Shown: positions 17,743-29,487, numbered from the stretch's first letter. The stretch: 43,418 nucleotides of DNA from Paulinella micropora (GCA_009731375.1 BJOX01000048.1:434664-478081), one strand, 5' to 3'. Program-made: numbers and translations. The notes: a model not told the origin generated them from the sequence alone.

Positions 17743-19170
17743 CACGTGAGTAGTCACGAGTCATAGCATATAAAAGTAAATATATGATAGCCTCCGTATA
17801 TCCATCAGTCTGCGCCGCTGACCCATCGAAAGGTATGACCAATCTGAAACTTACCAACTACTTATCTCTGATCCGGTAGTATGAATTTATAAACTTGATT
17901 TGGCAGCGCTTCCCGTGGAGGGTATAACTTGAATGGAAACAAAATAATATCATCAATATGTGAGTTTGGATATTAATACAACCCAAGAGATAATTACCGT
18001 CACAACGAACTCTTATTAAAAGTCTCTATGGCTGCAAAAAGCCCTACTCCTGAGAGTAGGTGAAGACCAGTAAATAGCTGAGAGGTCACTTCGTTTATTG
18101 AAAAGTTACGTAGATTTCTCAGCACTTGTTTGCAGACTTGGTTGCAACTTGAAGTACGATCTTGGTTGAACGTAGATTGTGAGTTGATGATTGCGTGACA
18201 CTTGAAGTCACAGTTGAACGTAGCACCTGAAGGAGGGCTTCAACTGTCCGACCCAAGTGTTCTTGGTTCAAGAGAGTCGAAAGTCCGAGATTTTCATTTG
18301 GGAAAGTCTCTCTAAGTCATGATGTAAAAACCTAGATTGTGCGGTAATAATGATTTTTCGCTTCTCTTGACTGCGTGTCCACAAAATTTACAGTATTTTG
18401 CGGTTTCGGGAAATAGGGGAAAAAGGCTGGTAATTGCTGTAAAACTTCAACTGCTCGGATTAAATCGTTTGAAGTCATCAGTTCCTGGACGAAATCGTCG
18501 GAAAACTAGTTTGTGAAGTCGAAACGTCGTGCAGAGGAGAATCTAACGGGTCGGTCAAAAGCAGTAAAATGTCCAAGTTCGGTAGTAGTTTGGGCCTGTC
18601 GTTAAAGTGCTCAGTCTGATAGCTTTCCCCCCAGACCTAACAGTTGAGTCACTGAGAGTTGCGTACAGAATGAATGACTAACGATTGGTCAGTGACTTGT
18701 CTCAGAAAAAAAAGGAAAAGGAGAAAACTTGGAGAAAGATGGGTCTCTTTAAACCTAAGAGGAAGATGAAAAAGAAGTGCGTCGATGTGTAGCGCATTGT
18801 AGACGGAGTCAGCCGGGGCCGGATATCGGGATGCGGAAGCGGGACTGAGACAATTGAGGCGCAGTAGCGATGCGTTGATATCGGGGAGCTGACGTCGAGC
18901 CGTAGGAAGCTAGGTGGCCATGTATCGCACAGCCGAGATGAACCAAATGTAATGCACCAATTATGCCATGCCGATATAGTCACTGAGGTGTTCAGGTTCG
19001 ATGAAGATAATCGTTGACCTGCAGGCATAAGAGGCGACCAAGGACTTACAGGGATACTCTGGTCGTGGCGTAGCTTGTCTAGGGACGATGGCGGACCAAG
19101 TGGGAAAAGCGCTGGGCTGTGGCGGGTGAAGTCGGTACGATGGGTAAAACCCACTTGAGAGTGTTGAGGT
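17741..19170. other. Unique DNA, no supported gene
   Basis: Contains TTGAAC/CTTGAAGT motifs like those in 9.2-10.1 kb, and a small hairpin (ctactcctgagagtag, about 18042). A 150-codon minus-strand frame (19154-18702) has no recognisable domain and is probably chance. Confidence 0.4.
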
Positions 19171-19172
19171 GG

Positions 19173-19844
19173 CTACTCCTTCGATGTTGCCTGCTTACCT
19201 TTTTGGAAGATGTGCAGTGGGAAGGATTCGCCGGTGATCAGAGGGCCTTTGAGACGTTTAAGAACGCTGGCGGGAAGTCGTCCTTTGTCTTCGTTGGTCT
19301 TGTGAGTGCGCCACTCGATGTGCCGATGGACGACTTGGTCGTTGGTGGTGTCGAAGAGAAGGGGCTTCCAGGTAGCTAAGTGATTACCCCAGCGTTGGAT
19401 AGTGGTTTGGTCCTTCGTATCTTCGTAGATGGGACGGAAGAGAGGGTTCTTGTCTGAGGTCGTACCGAGCGGATGAACTACTAGGTCGTTTTCCTCGTTC
19501 TCTGGGTCCTCAGCCATCCAAAACGATGCCAAGTTTAACCTGATCGCGGTCGATGAATGCAACGACTTGGCCCTCCTTACTGCCGTGTCTGTGGTCAGCG
19601 TTGGGTTGTCTCTGGGAAAAATGCCACTGGGTGTTCTACACCACCCACCAAACAAGCTCCCGGTCCAAGCAGAATGGGCATAATCAGCGATGTCTTCAGC
19701 GTGGACAGAAAGCTGGTGCAGCCCAGGGCCAGGCAATAACCCGCACAAGGATGGGTGCCACGCCTTGTTTTCAGCGAATAGCCCAACGGGGCTGTGCCCA
19801 CCACTATGCCAACATAGGCCAGCAGTATCATGGGAGCTGTCCAA
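19173..19844 (-). CDS. Candidate minus-strand coding region, unknown
   Basis: A 223-codon frame whose second half reads like a soluble protein (for example RPIYEDTKDQTTIQRWGNHL and LPASVLKRLKGPLITGESF) and ends QATSKE-stop. A short stretch in another frame, GQVVAFIDRDQVKLGIVLDG (about 19576-19517), is also protein-like, so an intron could lie here. The plus strand of the same stretch also has open frames. Neither strand gives a recognised family. Confidence 0.3.
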   Translation of the reverse strand: MDSSHDTAGLCWHSGGHSPVGLFAENKAWHPSLCGLLPGPGLHQLSVHAEDIADYAHSAWTGSLFGGWCRTPSGIFPRDNPTLTTDTAVRRAKSLHSSTAIRLNLASFWMAEDPENEENDLVVHPLGTTSDKNPLFRPIYEDTKDQTTIQRWGNHLATWKPLLFDTTNDQVVHRHIEWRTHKTNEDKGRLPASVLKRLKGPLITGESFPLHIFQKGKQATSKE

Positions 19845-19849
19845 CCTGG

Positions 19850-20525
19850 TACTGCTATTCGGTGGAAAGAAAGTACTAAAGAAGCTAACTCAAAGCTACG
19901 ACATAACTTCTTATCCGCAGGCGCTTCTTTACGGTCTGGCGCCCTGTCAGCTCAAATTCGTGCAACATGTACACCATCAACCCAATCTTAATGCGAGGCG
20001 AGCATTGCATGTGGCGGGCTGGCTGCTCGTAGCGGTTGGCCTTCTGTATTACTACGTCACTGGCCCTCGATTACAGAGAGAGCGGTGCAATGGCCATCGA
20101 GGCGGGCTCTTGTGCTTTCTCCTCTCCGGCTTGGTGCTTTGTCTGGACTTGCACTGCCTGCTTGGCATGCTCTCTATCAGCTCCTGAGTATCTCAGGACA
20201 GTGTTCCGCAAGTGATCTTGCCGTATGGAGCTCTCTACCTGACCACATCTGCAAGAGACCCGTTTCTCAGGCAGTAAGAGACATGTTCTACTATCCCTTA
20301 GGCGGGAGTGAGCACTGGTTTCTTGCCATCCCGGCCATGTTTCTGCTGAACGCGATCGCACACTTAGATCTCGGGCGCCTCCTCGCTGGGAGCTATGCTG
20401 CCTCCATCTGGTGGTTGTATTTGTTCGCATTGTTGGGCGCGGCAGTAGACGTGCAGGCTATGAAGTTCATGAAGGTTCGGAGTCGAGATGAAGAGGCTCT
20501 GCTCCCTTTCCACATCAAAGCCTGA
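19850..20525 (+). CDS. Candidate multi-pass membrane protein, 3' part
   Basis: Two frames together look like a membrane protein. The first (about 19850-20080) has NARRALHVAGWLLVAVGLL and YYYVTGP. The second, 20085-20525, has hydrophobic helices (LVLSPLRLGALSGLALPAW; HWFLAIPAMFLLNAIAHL; ASIWWLYLFALLGAAVDV), then a polar tail MKFMKVRSRDEEALLPFHIKA-type and TGA. Three or four transmembrane helices are likely. A frame shift near 20060-20085 needs an intron or error. The start is not determinable, and the family is not recognised. The antisense frame is Q/E/K-rich, as expected opposite Leu-rich codons. Confidence 0.4.
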
Positions 20526-21570
20526 GCGCGGCGCTGCCGGGGCTGTCAATTATTCAAGTTCAGCCCGCTTCGAGCGGCCATGTGGCTGTTTATAAACACT
20601 GACTGCCTATACTGCGGCTCAGCGGCCTAGTTTGCGTTGAGCCTCAAATTTTTTCTTCGCCAAGCACAACAAACAAAGTTCCGTGAACTTTACTGCGGAG
20701 CCGCTGACTCAGCTCTCAATCATTTCTGGGTCACTCAAGCTTGCTGAACAGTTCATTTGAAACCGGGTCTTGACAATATCTTTCGAGTCTAACGGGTCAT
20801 GCCTAACGCTCAGTTTGAATCCAAGAATTGGCATAGCATGACTCAGGCAGTGGAGCCTGACGGTGTTTAAAAGTCGTCGGACGGTTGAGTCATTCTATTT
20901 CACGTTTTGTTTCACAGTAACCAATGCCCATACGGCTAGTGGCAGGACTTGCTGCTAGGACGGCCCGGAATGCTAGAATGCAGCAGTGTTATCATGAGTC
21001 GGTCCGAAGTTGGGCATGGCCTTGAACTGCAGTACTTGAACGGAACTTCACTAAAAATAGAAATGTAAACTTGAAGCCTCTATAAACTTGAAGAAAGTCA
21101 GTTAACACAATATCGAGTTGATAATTCGGTCCGGTACGATATCATGATTCATTCCGATGCGGTAAACCACTGTTATTACTGAATAACTATTTCTGAAAGT
21201 GGCATTCAAGTCAGGAGTAAAAGATTCAGTCGGAGCCACTGCCATCCAGTCCCGGTTGACAGTGTAAAAAAGTTGTTGCGATTTTCACCGCATTTCATAT
21301 TAATACTACTGATTATTTTTCCTTTCACTGTGTGCAGTAATTTAAATTCACTGAGCCTGTATTCAGTATTAGTAGGTTTTTAGGACTGAGTTGGCTTCTC
21401 ACCGCCAAAGTCTCCTATTAAAAGTGCCCACATGATTGGGATGATGTTTGTTGTGATAAGTCACCTGTAACGAATAAATGTTTTATTCTTCCTGAAGTAG
21501 ATCACTGGGCCAAAAAATTCTTATAGTTTTGGCCCACCGTCGGCGTTTGGGGGGAGTCTGACATCAAAGT
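20526..21570. other. Unique DNA downstream of the membrane-protein candidate
   Basis: No coding frame. An AATAAA at about 21474 (cgaataaatgttttattc) could be a polyadenylation signal if the transcript extends this far. Confidence 0.4.
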
Positions 21571-21677
21571 TTTTTTTTTTNNNNNNNNNNNNNNNNNNNN
21601 NNNNNNNNNNNNNNNNNNNNNNNNNNNNNNNNNNNNNNNNNNNNNNNNNNNNNNNNNNNNNNNNNNNNNNNNNNNNN

Positions 21678-21719
<42 letters not shown>
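21571..21719. repeat. Poly-T tract split by a 97-N gap
   Basis: 10 T, N from 21581 to 21677, then about 42 T. Either a long homopolymer or the complement of a retroposon poly-A tail. Confidence 0.9.
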
Positions 21720-21722
<3 letters not shown>

Positions 21723-21773
21723 GTTTTTCGAAAAGCTTTGCATATGTATGTGTGTATGGTCGTCGCTGTCCAG

Positions 21774-21990
21774 TGACGAAATCGTTAGTCTAGTTGAAAG
21801 CGTTAGAGCCATTATACTTGCAACAGAAGAGGGAACAAGGGATCAAGGCGGCGCATATGGCCCTTCAAGTTGGGCTCGGCCATGACAGATCAACACAAGA
21901 AGGAACAACGGCGTTCGACATGCAAAGAAAGAAAGCCAAGGCCGCCCAGGAAATACTGGCTGGAACTTGAGGAATTCAGAAAGAAAGAAA
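21774..21990 (+). CDS. Candidate coding exon(s), frame uncertain
   Basis: Two overlapping protein-like frames. One starts after tgtccag (21773): DEIVSLVESVRAIILATEEG, to a gttggg donor at 21869. The other runs from about 21798 to TGA at about 21990 and includes EQGIKAAHMALQVGLGHDRS and AFDMQRKKAKAAQEILAGT. Only one is likely to be real; the second is longer. No family recognised. Confidence 0.3.
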
Positions 21991-22032
21991 GAAAGAAACT
22001 GCTGACCGCCATTGTCCTTCAACCACCGAGTT

Positions 22033-22200
22033 TCAGCTTGGGAGTTACCTATCAAGAAAAATTGTGCATATATTATATGTACATACTTACGTACGTGCAT
22101 ACATACATACATACGTACATACATATATTCAAGTTTGCGCCAGCTTGGGAGTAACCTACCAACAAACAATGGTGCATATATTGTATATGCATTCATACAT
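22033..22200 (+). repeat. 108-nt local duplication of a unique anchor
   Basis: cagcttgggagttacctatc followed by a catatatt segment (22035-22085) recurs as cagcttgggagtaacctacc (22141-22195), separated by CATA repeats. Confidence 0.7.
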
Positions 22201-22204
22201 AAAT

Positions 22205-22830
22205 AAATACCGTGGCATACATACATACATACATTCATTCAATTAATTACATACATACATACACATGTATACTAAAAATGATGACTTGAGCATTGTCGTA
22301 TAACTATGTATGTATGCATGCATCTATGTATGAATGTATGTACGCTTTGATTCACAAAAGAACCAGGAGATCAGAGTTGAAGACTTTATATATGTATGTA
22401 TGAATGTATGTATATGTGTATGTATGGGTGTGCGTATGTGTATGTGTACGTGTATATGTATATGTATATGTATGTGTATGTGTATGGGTTTTATCTCTTG
22501 AATATCCCCCATATGTATATATATATATATATACATACATACATACATACATACACACACATACATACATACACACATACATATGTACATACATACATAT
22601 ATACATACATACATAGATACATACATACGTGCATAGATACATACATGCATACATAGATACATGCATGCATGCATACATACATACGTGCATAGATACAGAG
22701 ATACATAGATACATGCATACATACATACGTGCATAGATACATAGATACATCCATCCATACATGCATACATACATACGTGCATAGATATATACATACATAC
22801 ATAGCTGCACACGGTTACCCGGACACAGTA
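22205..22830 (+). repeat. (CATA)n/(GTAT)n arrays with short anchors
   Basis: Long tetranucleotide stretches of both phases, with anchors at about 22339-22388 and 22803-22838. No gene seen. Confidence 0.9.
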
Positions 22831-22839
22831 CATCACAAA

Positions 22840-22852
22840 TCTACCTACCTAC

Positions 22853-22902
<50 letters not shown>

Positions 22903-23002
22903 CTCTATCTATCTATCTACGCGTGACAATCGTTTGTATGTATACAATTCATGTACGCATCTATTAACTCCATGTAGGTACATTGTTTGTGTTAATATGC
23001 AA

Positions 23003-23037
<35 letters not shown>

Positions 23038-23323
23038 CCCATATTTTCCACTTGCCATGTATGTATGCAGTATTTATGCAGATTATGCATGTATGTGTGT
23101 AGTTTATGTATGTAGTATGTATAATTTACGTATGTATATAATGTTAAAAATATGACGCTGTCTACCTGACACCATGTCAATGCAGTTTCTGCATGTATGC
23201 GTATCGCTTATGTATATTGTACGTATATGGTTTGCGTAAGTTTCAATGTGTAAAGAAATATGCAATATATGTCCGAGGCACCAGTTGCACATGGTCTGTC
23301 TGTCTATCTGTCTCTGTCTCTCT

Positions 23324-23364
<41 letters not shown>

Positions 23365-23562
23365 NNNNNNNNNNNNNNNNNNNNNNNNNNNNNNNNNNNN
23401 NNNNNNNNNNNNNNNNNNNNNNNNNNNNNNTCCCCCCCCCCCCCCCCCCCCACCTCGGTCACAAAACAACACGCTTGACAATCGTTTGTATGTTTGTATG
23501 CATGCAATTCATGTATATATCTATTAATTTCACGTAGGTAATTGCACGTGTCACTGTGCAAC
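22840..23562 (+). repeat. CTAT arrays and a duplicated anchor pair
   Basis: An anchor tgacaatcgtttgtatgt...caattcatgta...ctattaa occurs at 22924-23006 and 23473-23562. Between them are CTAT runs and a poly-C tract (23326-23364 and 23432-23451) split by a 66-N gap (23365-23430). Confidence 0.8.
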
Positions 23563-23621
23563 TGAAGCCAGGTGCGAACAGAAGCATATTTCCTTACATG
23601 TAGATACATACTATAACAGTA

Positions 23622-23718
23622 TATTATGCGGCTAGCCACAAATTTGACGTGTTTTGCGGGCGAGCAGGGGCCGGGCCGGCGAGCCTGCAAAACACGTCAA
23701 ATTTGGCGCGCCGCATAT
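23622..23718. mobile_element. Hairpin element H, copy 1 (complete inverted repeat)
   Basis: The left arm includes GGCTAGCCACAAATTTGACG and TGTTTTGCGGGC; the right arm is its near-perfect reverse complement ending gccgcatat. The loop is about 20 nt and GC-rich (ggggccgggccgg). Arms are about 37 bp. Other copies: 38962-39113, 40220-40371 and 41876-41953. Confidence 0.78.
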
Positions 23719-23905
23719 GTAGTTTTATCGGTAACCTGACAACATTTTGTGGAGGTGACCGATAAATAAACGACAGGCATACACTGCATAGTTATGGTGC
23801 CGGCCATACAGTATCATATATTTAACATACATACGAAGATTATACATACTAAATACATAACCTGCATGCATACATGCATAATCTGTATACAACATACATA
23901 CATAC
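23719..23905. other. Short unique stretch, no gene
   Basis: Mixed sequence with weak CATA repeats. Confidence 0.5.
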
Positions 23906-23915
23906 ATACATACAT

Positions 23916-24200
23916 GTAGTATCCGACTAACTTCCACATGATCCTAGATAACAAGACAGACATACTTTCATTTCATTTCATTCATTCATACTTACATACA
24001 CACATGTAGTATCAAACTAACTTCCACATGATCCTGGATAACAAGACAGACATACATTCATTTCATTTCATTCATTCATTCATACATACATACATACGCG
24101 CACATACATACATACATACATATATGTAGTATCCGACCAAGTTCCACATGATCCTGGATAACAAGACAGACATACAAACACATATATTCATTCATTCATT
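23916..24200 (+). repeat. Three-copy anchor repeat with CATT/CATA arrays
   Basis: gtagtatccgactaacttcc plus acatgatcctggataacaag occurs at about 23917, 24007 and 24127, each followed by CATT and CATA arrays of different length. Confidence 0.85.
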
Positions 24201-24320
24201 GATTGATACATACATACACACACACGCCATATATAGATAGATAGATAGATAGATCGATAGATAGATAGATAGATGTTACCTGGCACCAGTTGCACATCGT
24301 TACTCCAGAGACAACGCGAC

Positions 24321-24364
24321 ACAATGTTTGACAATCATACTTGTTGACCATGAAGCAGCTATCA

Positions 24365-24406
<42 letters not shown>

Positions 24407-24468
24407 GGCACAATGTTTGGCAATCGTACTTGTTGACCATGTAGCAGCTATCAAACGATATATATATG

Positions 24469-24502
<34 letters not shown>

Positions 24503-24551
24503 TGTGGCACAATGTTTGACATCATACTTGTTGACCATGAAGCAGCTATCA

Positions 24552-24597
<46 letters not shown>

Positions 24598-24653
24598 GGC
24601 ACAATGTTTGGCAATCGTACTTGTTGACCATGTAGCAGCTATCAAACGATATA

Positions 24654-24719
<66 letters not shown>

Positions 24720-24848
24720 TGCGGCACAATGTTTGACATCGTACTTGTTGACCATGAAACAGCTATATCAACGAGAGAGAGAGAGAGAGAGAGTTTGCGA
24801 CACAATGTTTGACAATCGTACTTGTTGACCATGAAGCAGCTATCAAAC

Positions 24849-24879
<31 letters not shown>

Positions 24880-24929
24880 TGTGTGTGTGTGTTTGGCAAT
24901 CGTACTTGTTGACCATGAAGCAGCTAGAA

Positions 24930-24965
<36 letters not shown>

Positions 24966-25083
24966 GACACAATGTTTGACAATCGTACTTGTTGACCATT
25001 AAGCAGCTATCAAACGAGAGAGAGAGAGCGAGAGAGAGATGTTTGACAATCTTACTTGTTGACCATGAAGCAGCTATAAAACG

Positions 25084-25114
<31 letters not shown>

Positions 25115-25164
25115 TGCGGTACAATGTTTGACAATCGTACTTGCTGACCATGTAGCAGCTATCA

Positions 25165-25199
<35 letters not shown>

Positions 25200-25240
25200 A
25201 TGTTTGACAATCGTACTTGCTGACCATGTAGCAGCTATCA

Positions 25241-25286
<46 letters not shown>

Positions 25287-25333
25287 GACACAATGTTTGA
25301 CAATCGTACTTGTTGACCATGTAGCAGCTATCA

Positions 25334-25374
<41 letters not shown>

Positions 25375-25412
25375 TTTGACAATCGTACTTGTTGACCATG
25401 TAGCAGCTATAA

Positions 25413-25452
<40 letters not shown>

Positions 25453-25486
25453 GACAATCGTACTTGTTGACCATGTAGCACTATCA

Positions 25487-25489
<3 letters not shown>
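24321..25489 (+). repeat. 14-copy minisatellite: 47-nt core plus (GA)n or (TA)n
   Basis: The core starts TTTGACAATCGTACTTGTTG and continues accatgaagcagctatcaaacga. Fourteen copies (about 24321, 24410, 24509, 24601, 24727, 24803, 24891, 24970, 25040, 25122, 25198, 25291, 25373, 25450) alternate with GA runs of 12-38 nt; two instead carry TA runs. Two subtypes (gaagcag and gtagcag) are visible. On the minus strand the core is open in several frames, but no translation start or codon bias supports coding. Confidence 0.92.
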
Positions 25490-25527
<38 letters not shown>

Positions 25528-25554
25528 ACCTCTGGACGGCGCAGAGGTCATTTA

Positions 25555-25955
25555 AACATATATAGTACATACATACATACATACATACATACATTATCCT
25601 GGTAACGTACCAATTACACAACATACGAAAATAGCATTATCCTGGCTTGTTTTATTTGTAGTAACACAATGCTTATGAGAAGAAAAACATATATGTCAGT
25701 GTGTATTTAACACGATATTTTTGACAGTGGTTGTTCATAAAGTAGCAATTACACAACGTACGAAAATAAACATCCTAGTTTGTTTATTGTTTTATTTGTG
25801 GGAAAACGATGCTTACGAGAATATATTATATATATATATCCTAGTTTGTGTTGAACACACAATTTTTTGACAGTCGTTGTTGTTTACATAGCAACTGCAC
25901 AACATACGAAAAGAGCATGATCCTGGATTTCATTAACACAACGCTTATGAGAAAT

Positions 25956-25994
<39 letters not shown>

Positions 25995-26095
25995 ATATAT
26001 ATATATATAATATACATACACCTATTTTGTATCAATACAATCTTTTGACACTCGTAGTTGTTCACCATGCAGCAACTGCACAATATATAAATTGG
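25555..26095 (+). repeat. Diverged relatives of the 47-nt core
   Basis: Segments ttttgacagtggttgttcat (25728), tttttgacagtcgttgttg (25863) and cttttgacactcgtagttg (26042), each with tagcaa...cacaac, resemble the core with indels. Anchors acatacgaaaatagcat...atcctgg also repeat (25620-25645, 25756-25785, 25900-25925). Confidence 0.65.
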
Positions 26096-26225
26096 TATTA
26101 GCGCACATATACGTACATACACACATGTAATCTAGATGTTTTCACCATATCCTCTGTACAGATTCCCGGGATATTTATTATACCTGGTAGCGTGTTCAAG
26201 GAAAGATTCAAACGTGGTTTAAGTT

Positions 26226-26332
26226 TTGTTGGTTTGTTTGTTGTGTGTATGTGGGTGTGTGTGCATGTTTGTGCGTGCGTGTGGGTGTGTGTGTTTGTGC
26301 GTGTGCCCGCGCGCGGGCGCGCGTGTGTGTGC
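26226..26332 (+). repeat. GT-rich and GC/GT low-complexity tract
   Basis: Irregular gtgtgtgcatg/gtgcgtgcg repeats with a gcgcgcg block. Confidence 0.85.
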
Positions 26333-26336
26333 ATAC

Positions 26337-26417
26337 CCATCGAAGGTATTCTGGAGTGCGTCGCTCCACTGATTCGGACAGCAGGCATGATCAGTGTTGA
26401 CAAGTCCTGCGTAAGAA

Positions 26418-26451
<34 letters not shown>

Positions 26452-26633
26452 CACACATGACACATGCATGAAGGAACCTGCATGCGCACACATGTATGTA
26501 TGTATGTATCTATGTATGTACAGCTAGCTGTCTGGCTGGCCAAGCTCAACGATATGTATGTATGTATGTAGCCATCGCTCGACTGGTTTGGGCAGCAGGG
26601 GTGATCGATATTGATAACTGACAGGAGAGAAAG

Positions 26634-26640
<7 letters not shown>
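26337..26640. repeat. Duplicated anchor pair beside GA arrays
   Basis: Segments 26352-26425 and 26568-26638 share cgctccactg-ttcggacagcagg-type sequence and end in gagagaaag plus GA. On the minus strand both encode a DHxCCPNQxSD-like stretch; on the plus strand copy 1 reads GILECVAPLIRTAGMISVDK. Whether either is coding is unknown. Confidence 0.55.
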
Positions 26641-26667
<27 letters not shown>

Positions 26668-26687
26668 GGGGGAGGGGAGAGAGAGAG

Positions 26688-26738
<51 letters not shown>

Positions 26739-26870
26739 GGCCATCAGATAAGCATGCTGCACCCTTGCACTTGGGATAGGGCATGCAGGCTGACACAAAG
26801 ATGACGATGACGATAATGATGACGATGATGATACTACTACTACTACTACTACTACTACTAATAACAATAA
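26640..26870 (+). repeat. (GA)n, (GATGAC)n and (TAC)n arrays
   Basis: GA runs with ggggag interruptions, a short unique anchor (26736-26795), then GAT and TAC trinucleotides. Confidence 0.92.
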
Positions 26871-26879
26871 TAGGGCTGC

Positions 26880-27670
26880 GCCAACACCTGAAAGGATTGG
26901 TTTGCAATACGCTTCGCCCCCCCCCCCCCCCCCCNNNNNNNNNNTCCCAAGGTCGCTTTTCCTTTCATTCTCACATGCACAACTTTTGCAGCCTTGGAGC
27001 AATCTCAGCCCAGCCATCATTTTGGTGCCGGCTAATTCGTTTCGGATAGTTCCCGGTGGGAAGGGCTGACAGAGTACGTTCAATTGCCGGAGGTAACCGG
27101 CGTGAACCCTTCCGGCACAACTCTTAGAGCCATTCATTTTGGTGACGACTAATTCGCGTTGGGTACGTACAATTGCCGGGCTGGGGTTCCCGGGGGGAGG
27201 GCCCCAGGACCCCCCCCTTCTTCGCGACAGGGTACGTTCAATTGCCGGAGGTACCAGCAGAACGCAAGTGTAAGCTCTGGTGGCACAAAAACCTCGAATC
27301 TCTGGATCTCCGAAGAGAGCTCACCGATAGGTGTCGGATACACCAAACATCAGCCTCAAACTCCCTCTGGTGTGCGCGAAAGGCGCAAAAACCTAAATTT
27401 TCTGGTTTTTACGCCGCTCGGCACCACAGCTTTTATATTTTCGAAGAGAGCTTATCAAGAAGTGTCAGATACACTTCAGCCGCTAAATCCCTCTGGTGTG
27501 CGCAAACGGCGCCTGGTGGCACAAAGACCTCAATTTTCCGGTTTGTGTGCCACCGGGGACCAAAATGGGTACGTACAATTGCAGGGCTTGGGTTCCCGGG
27601 GGGAGCCCCCGGAACCCTCCTTCCCAACTTGCCGAAGGTACCGGCAAGTACCCCCCCCCCCCCCCAAAAA
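26880..27670. repeat. Complex tandem repeat region
   Basis: ttcgaagagagct..tgtcrgatacac...ccctctggtgtgcgc occurs twice with a period near 128 nt (about 27311 and 27439). gggtacgtacaattgc followed by gggttcccggggggag occurs at 27158 and 27567, with a third partial form near 27073 and 27232. A poly-C run with a 10-N gap lies at 26918-26944. Frames here overlap in all phases; no gene is called. Confidence 0.6.
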
Positions 27671-27675
27671 AAAAA

Positions 27676-28000
27676 AAGGGAATTTTGGCATTCAGGACAC
27701 TCACCTAACGCACATATTTGCGCGAATTCCAAAAAATTATATGCATCAACATCGAGTCTGCGGCTAGGCACCCTGTCAATATGAGCTCCCAACTGCTCCT
27801 GGTTCACACAAACCATGATTTATGGGGACAGGGGCTGCAAAAATAAACTTAGAAAACAAGGAATTTTGGCGTTCAGGACACTCCCCTAACGCAAATATTT
27901 GCATGAATTCCAAAAAAAGTACATCCGCATCAAGATCGAATCTAGCTAGCCACTCTGTTAATATGAGCTCCCAACTCCTGGTTCCAACAAACCATGGGGT
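27676..28000 (+). repeat. 182-nt direct duplication
   Basis: ggaattttggcattcaggac followed by actcacctaacgcacatatt... and ending agctcccaactgctcctggtt (27679-27815) repeats with about 85% identity at 27861-27995. Confidence 0.75.
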
Positions 28001-28093
28001 GCGAATATGCGGGGTTGGAGGGGGAGGGGGGGGGGGGGGGAACAAAATTTCCATTTNNNNNNNNNNCCACCCCTGCTCCCAACACCTTTCAGG
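28001..28093. other. Poly-G tract and 10-N gap
   Basis: ggggaggggggg run to 28040, N 28057-28066, then unique sequence to the trinucleotide array. Confidence 0.9.
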
Positions 28094-28670
28094 GATAATA
28101 ATAATAATAATAATAATGATGTAACAACAGCAACAATAACAGCAGCAGCAACAACAATAACAGCAGGAGTAGCAGTAACAATAACAACAGCAGCAGCAGC
28201 AACAGCAATAACAATAGCAGCAACAGCAACAACAACAAGAACAGCAAGAACAGCAGCAGCAGCAGCAACAACAATAACAGCAGCAGCAGCAGCAACAACA
28301 ATAACAGCAGCAGCAACAACAATAACAGCAACAGCAGCAGCAGCAACAGCACCAACAAAAGCAGCAATAAAAACAGCAACAACAATAGCAGCAACAAGAA
28401 CAACAACAACAACATCGACATCAACATCAACAATAACAACAGCAGCAACAACAGGAACAATAACAGCAGCAACATCAACAATAACAGCAGCAGCAACAGC
28501 AACAATAACAACAGCAGCAGCAACAACAGTAGCAACAATAACAACAGCAGCGCAGCAGCAACAACAGCAAGAACAACAGCAACAATAATAACAGCAGCAA
28601 CAACAATAACAACAGCAGCAGCAACAACAGCAATAACAGCAACAACAACGACCAGGCGGACGACACAACA
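28094..28670 (+). repeat. CAG/CAA/AAT trinucleotide array, about 580 bp
   Basis: Imperfect mixture of CAG, CAA and AAT triplets with AAG and ACA variants. Open frames in it give homopolymers of Thr, Gln or Leu and are repeat translations. Confidence 0.93.
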
Positions 28671-28683
28671 ACCATGACAAACG

Positions 28684-29215
<532 letters not shown>

Positions 29216-29224
29216 GGTAGCTAT

Positions 29225-29338
29225 GCCTGACGTGGTTCCATGTTAGTCTGGTACACCTCGTCTATCTATCTATCCATCTATCTATCTATCTATCGTCTTA
29301 CGTTTAACCCGTCCACAACACACTCCTCATTCCATAGC

Positions 29339-29377
<39 letters not shown>

Positions 29378-29412
29378 CATCTACCTACCTACCTATCTAC
29401 CTACCTACCTAC

Positions 29413-29487
<75 letters not shown>

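Noticed and set aside
18702-19154. 150-codon minus-strand frame as a gene
   Set aside because: Ser/Pro-rich composition without motif, followed by a Phe-rich end from an A-rich tract; the other frames look no worse.
24321-25489. Regularly spaced 47-nt repeats resembling a CRISPR array
   Set aside because: Spacers are GA or TA microsatellites of variable length, not unique sequences, and the DNA is eukaryotic.
28094-28670. Long frames giving poly-Gln, poly-Thr or poly-Leu
   Set aside because: The CAG/CAA/AAT array is open in several frames on both strands, with no start context or splice structure.
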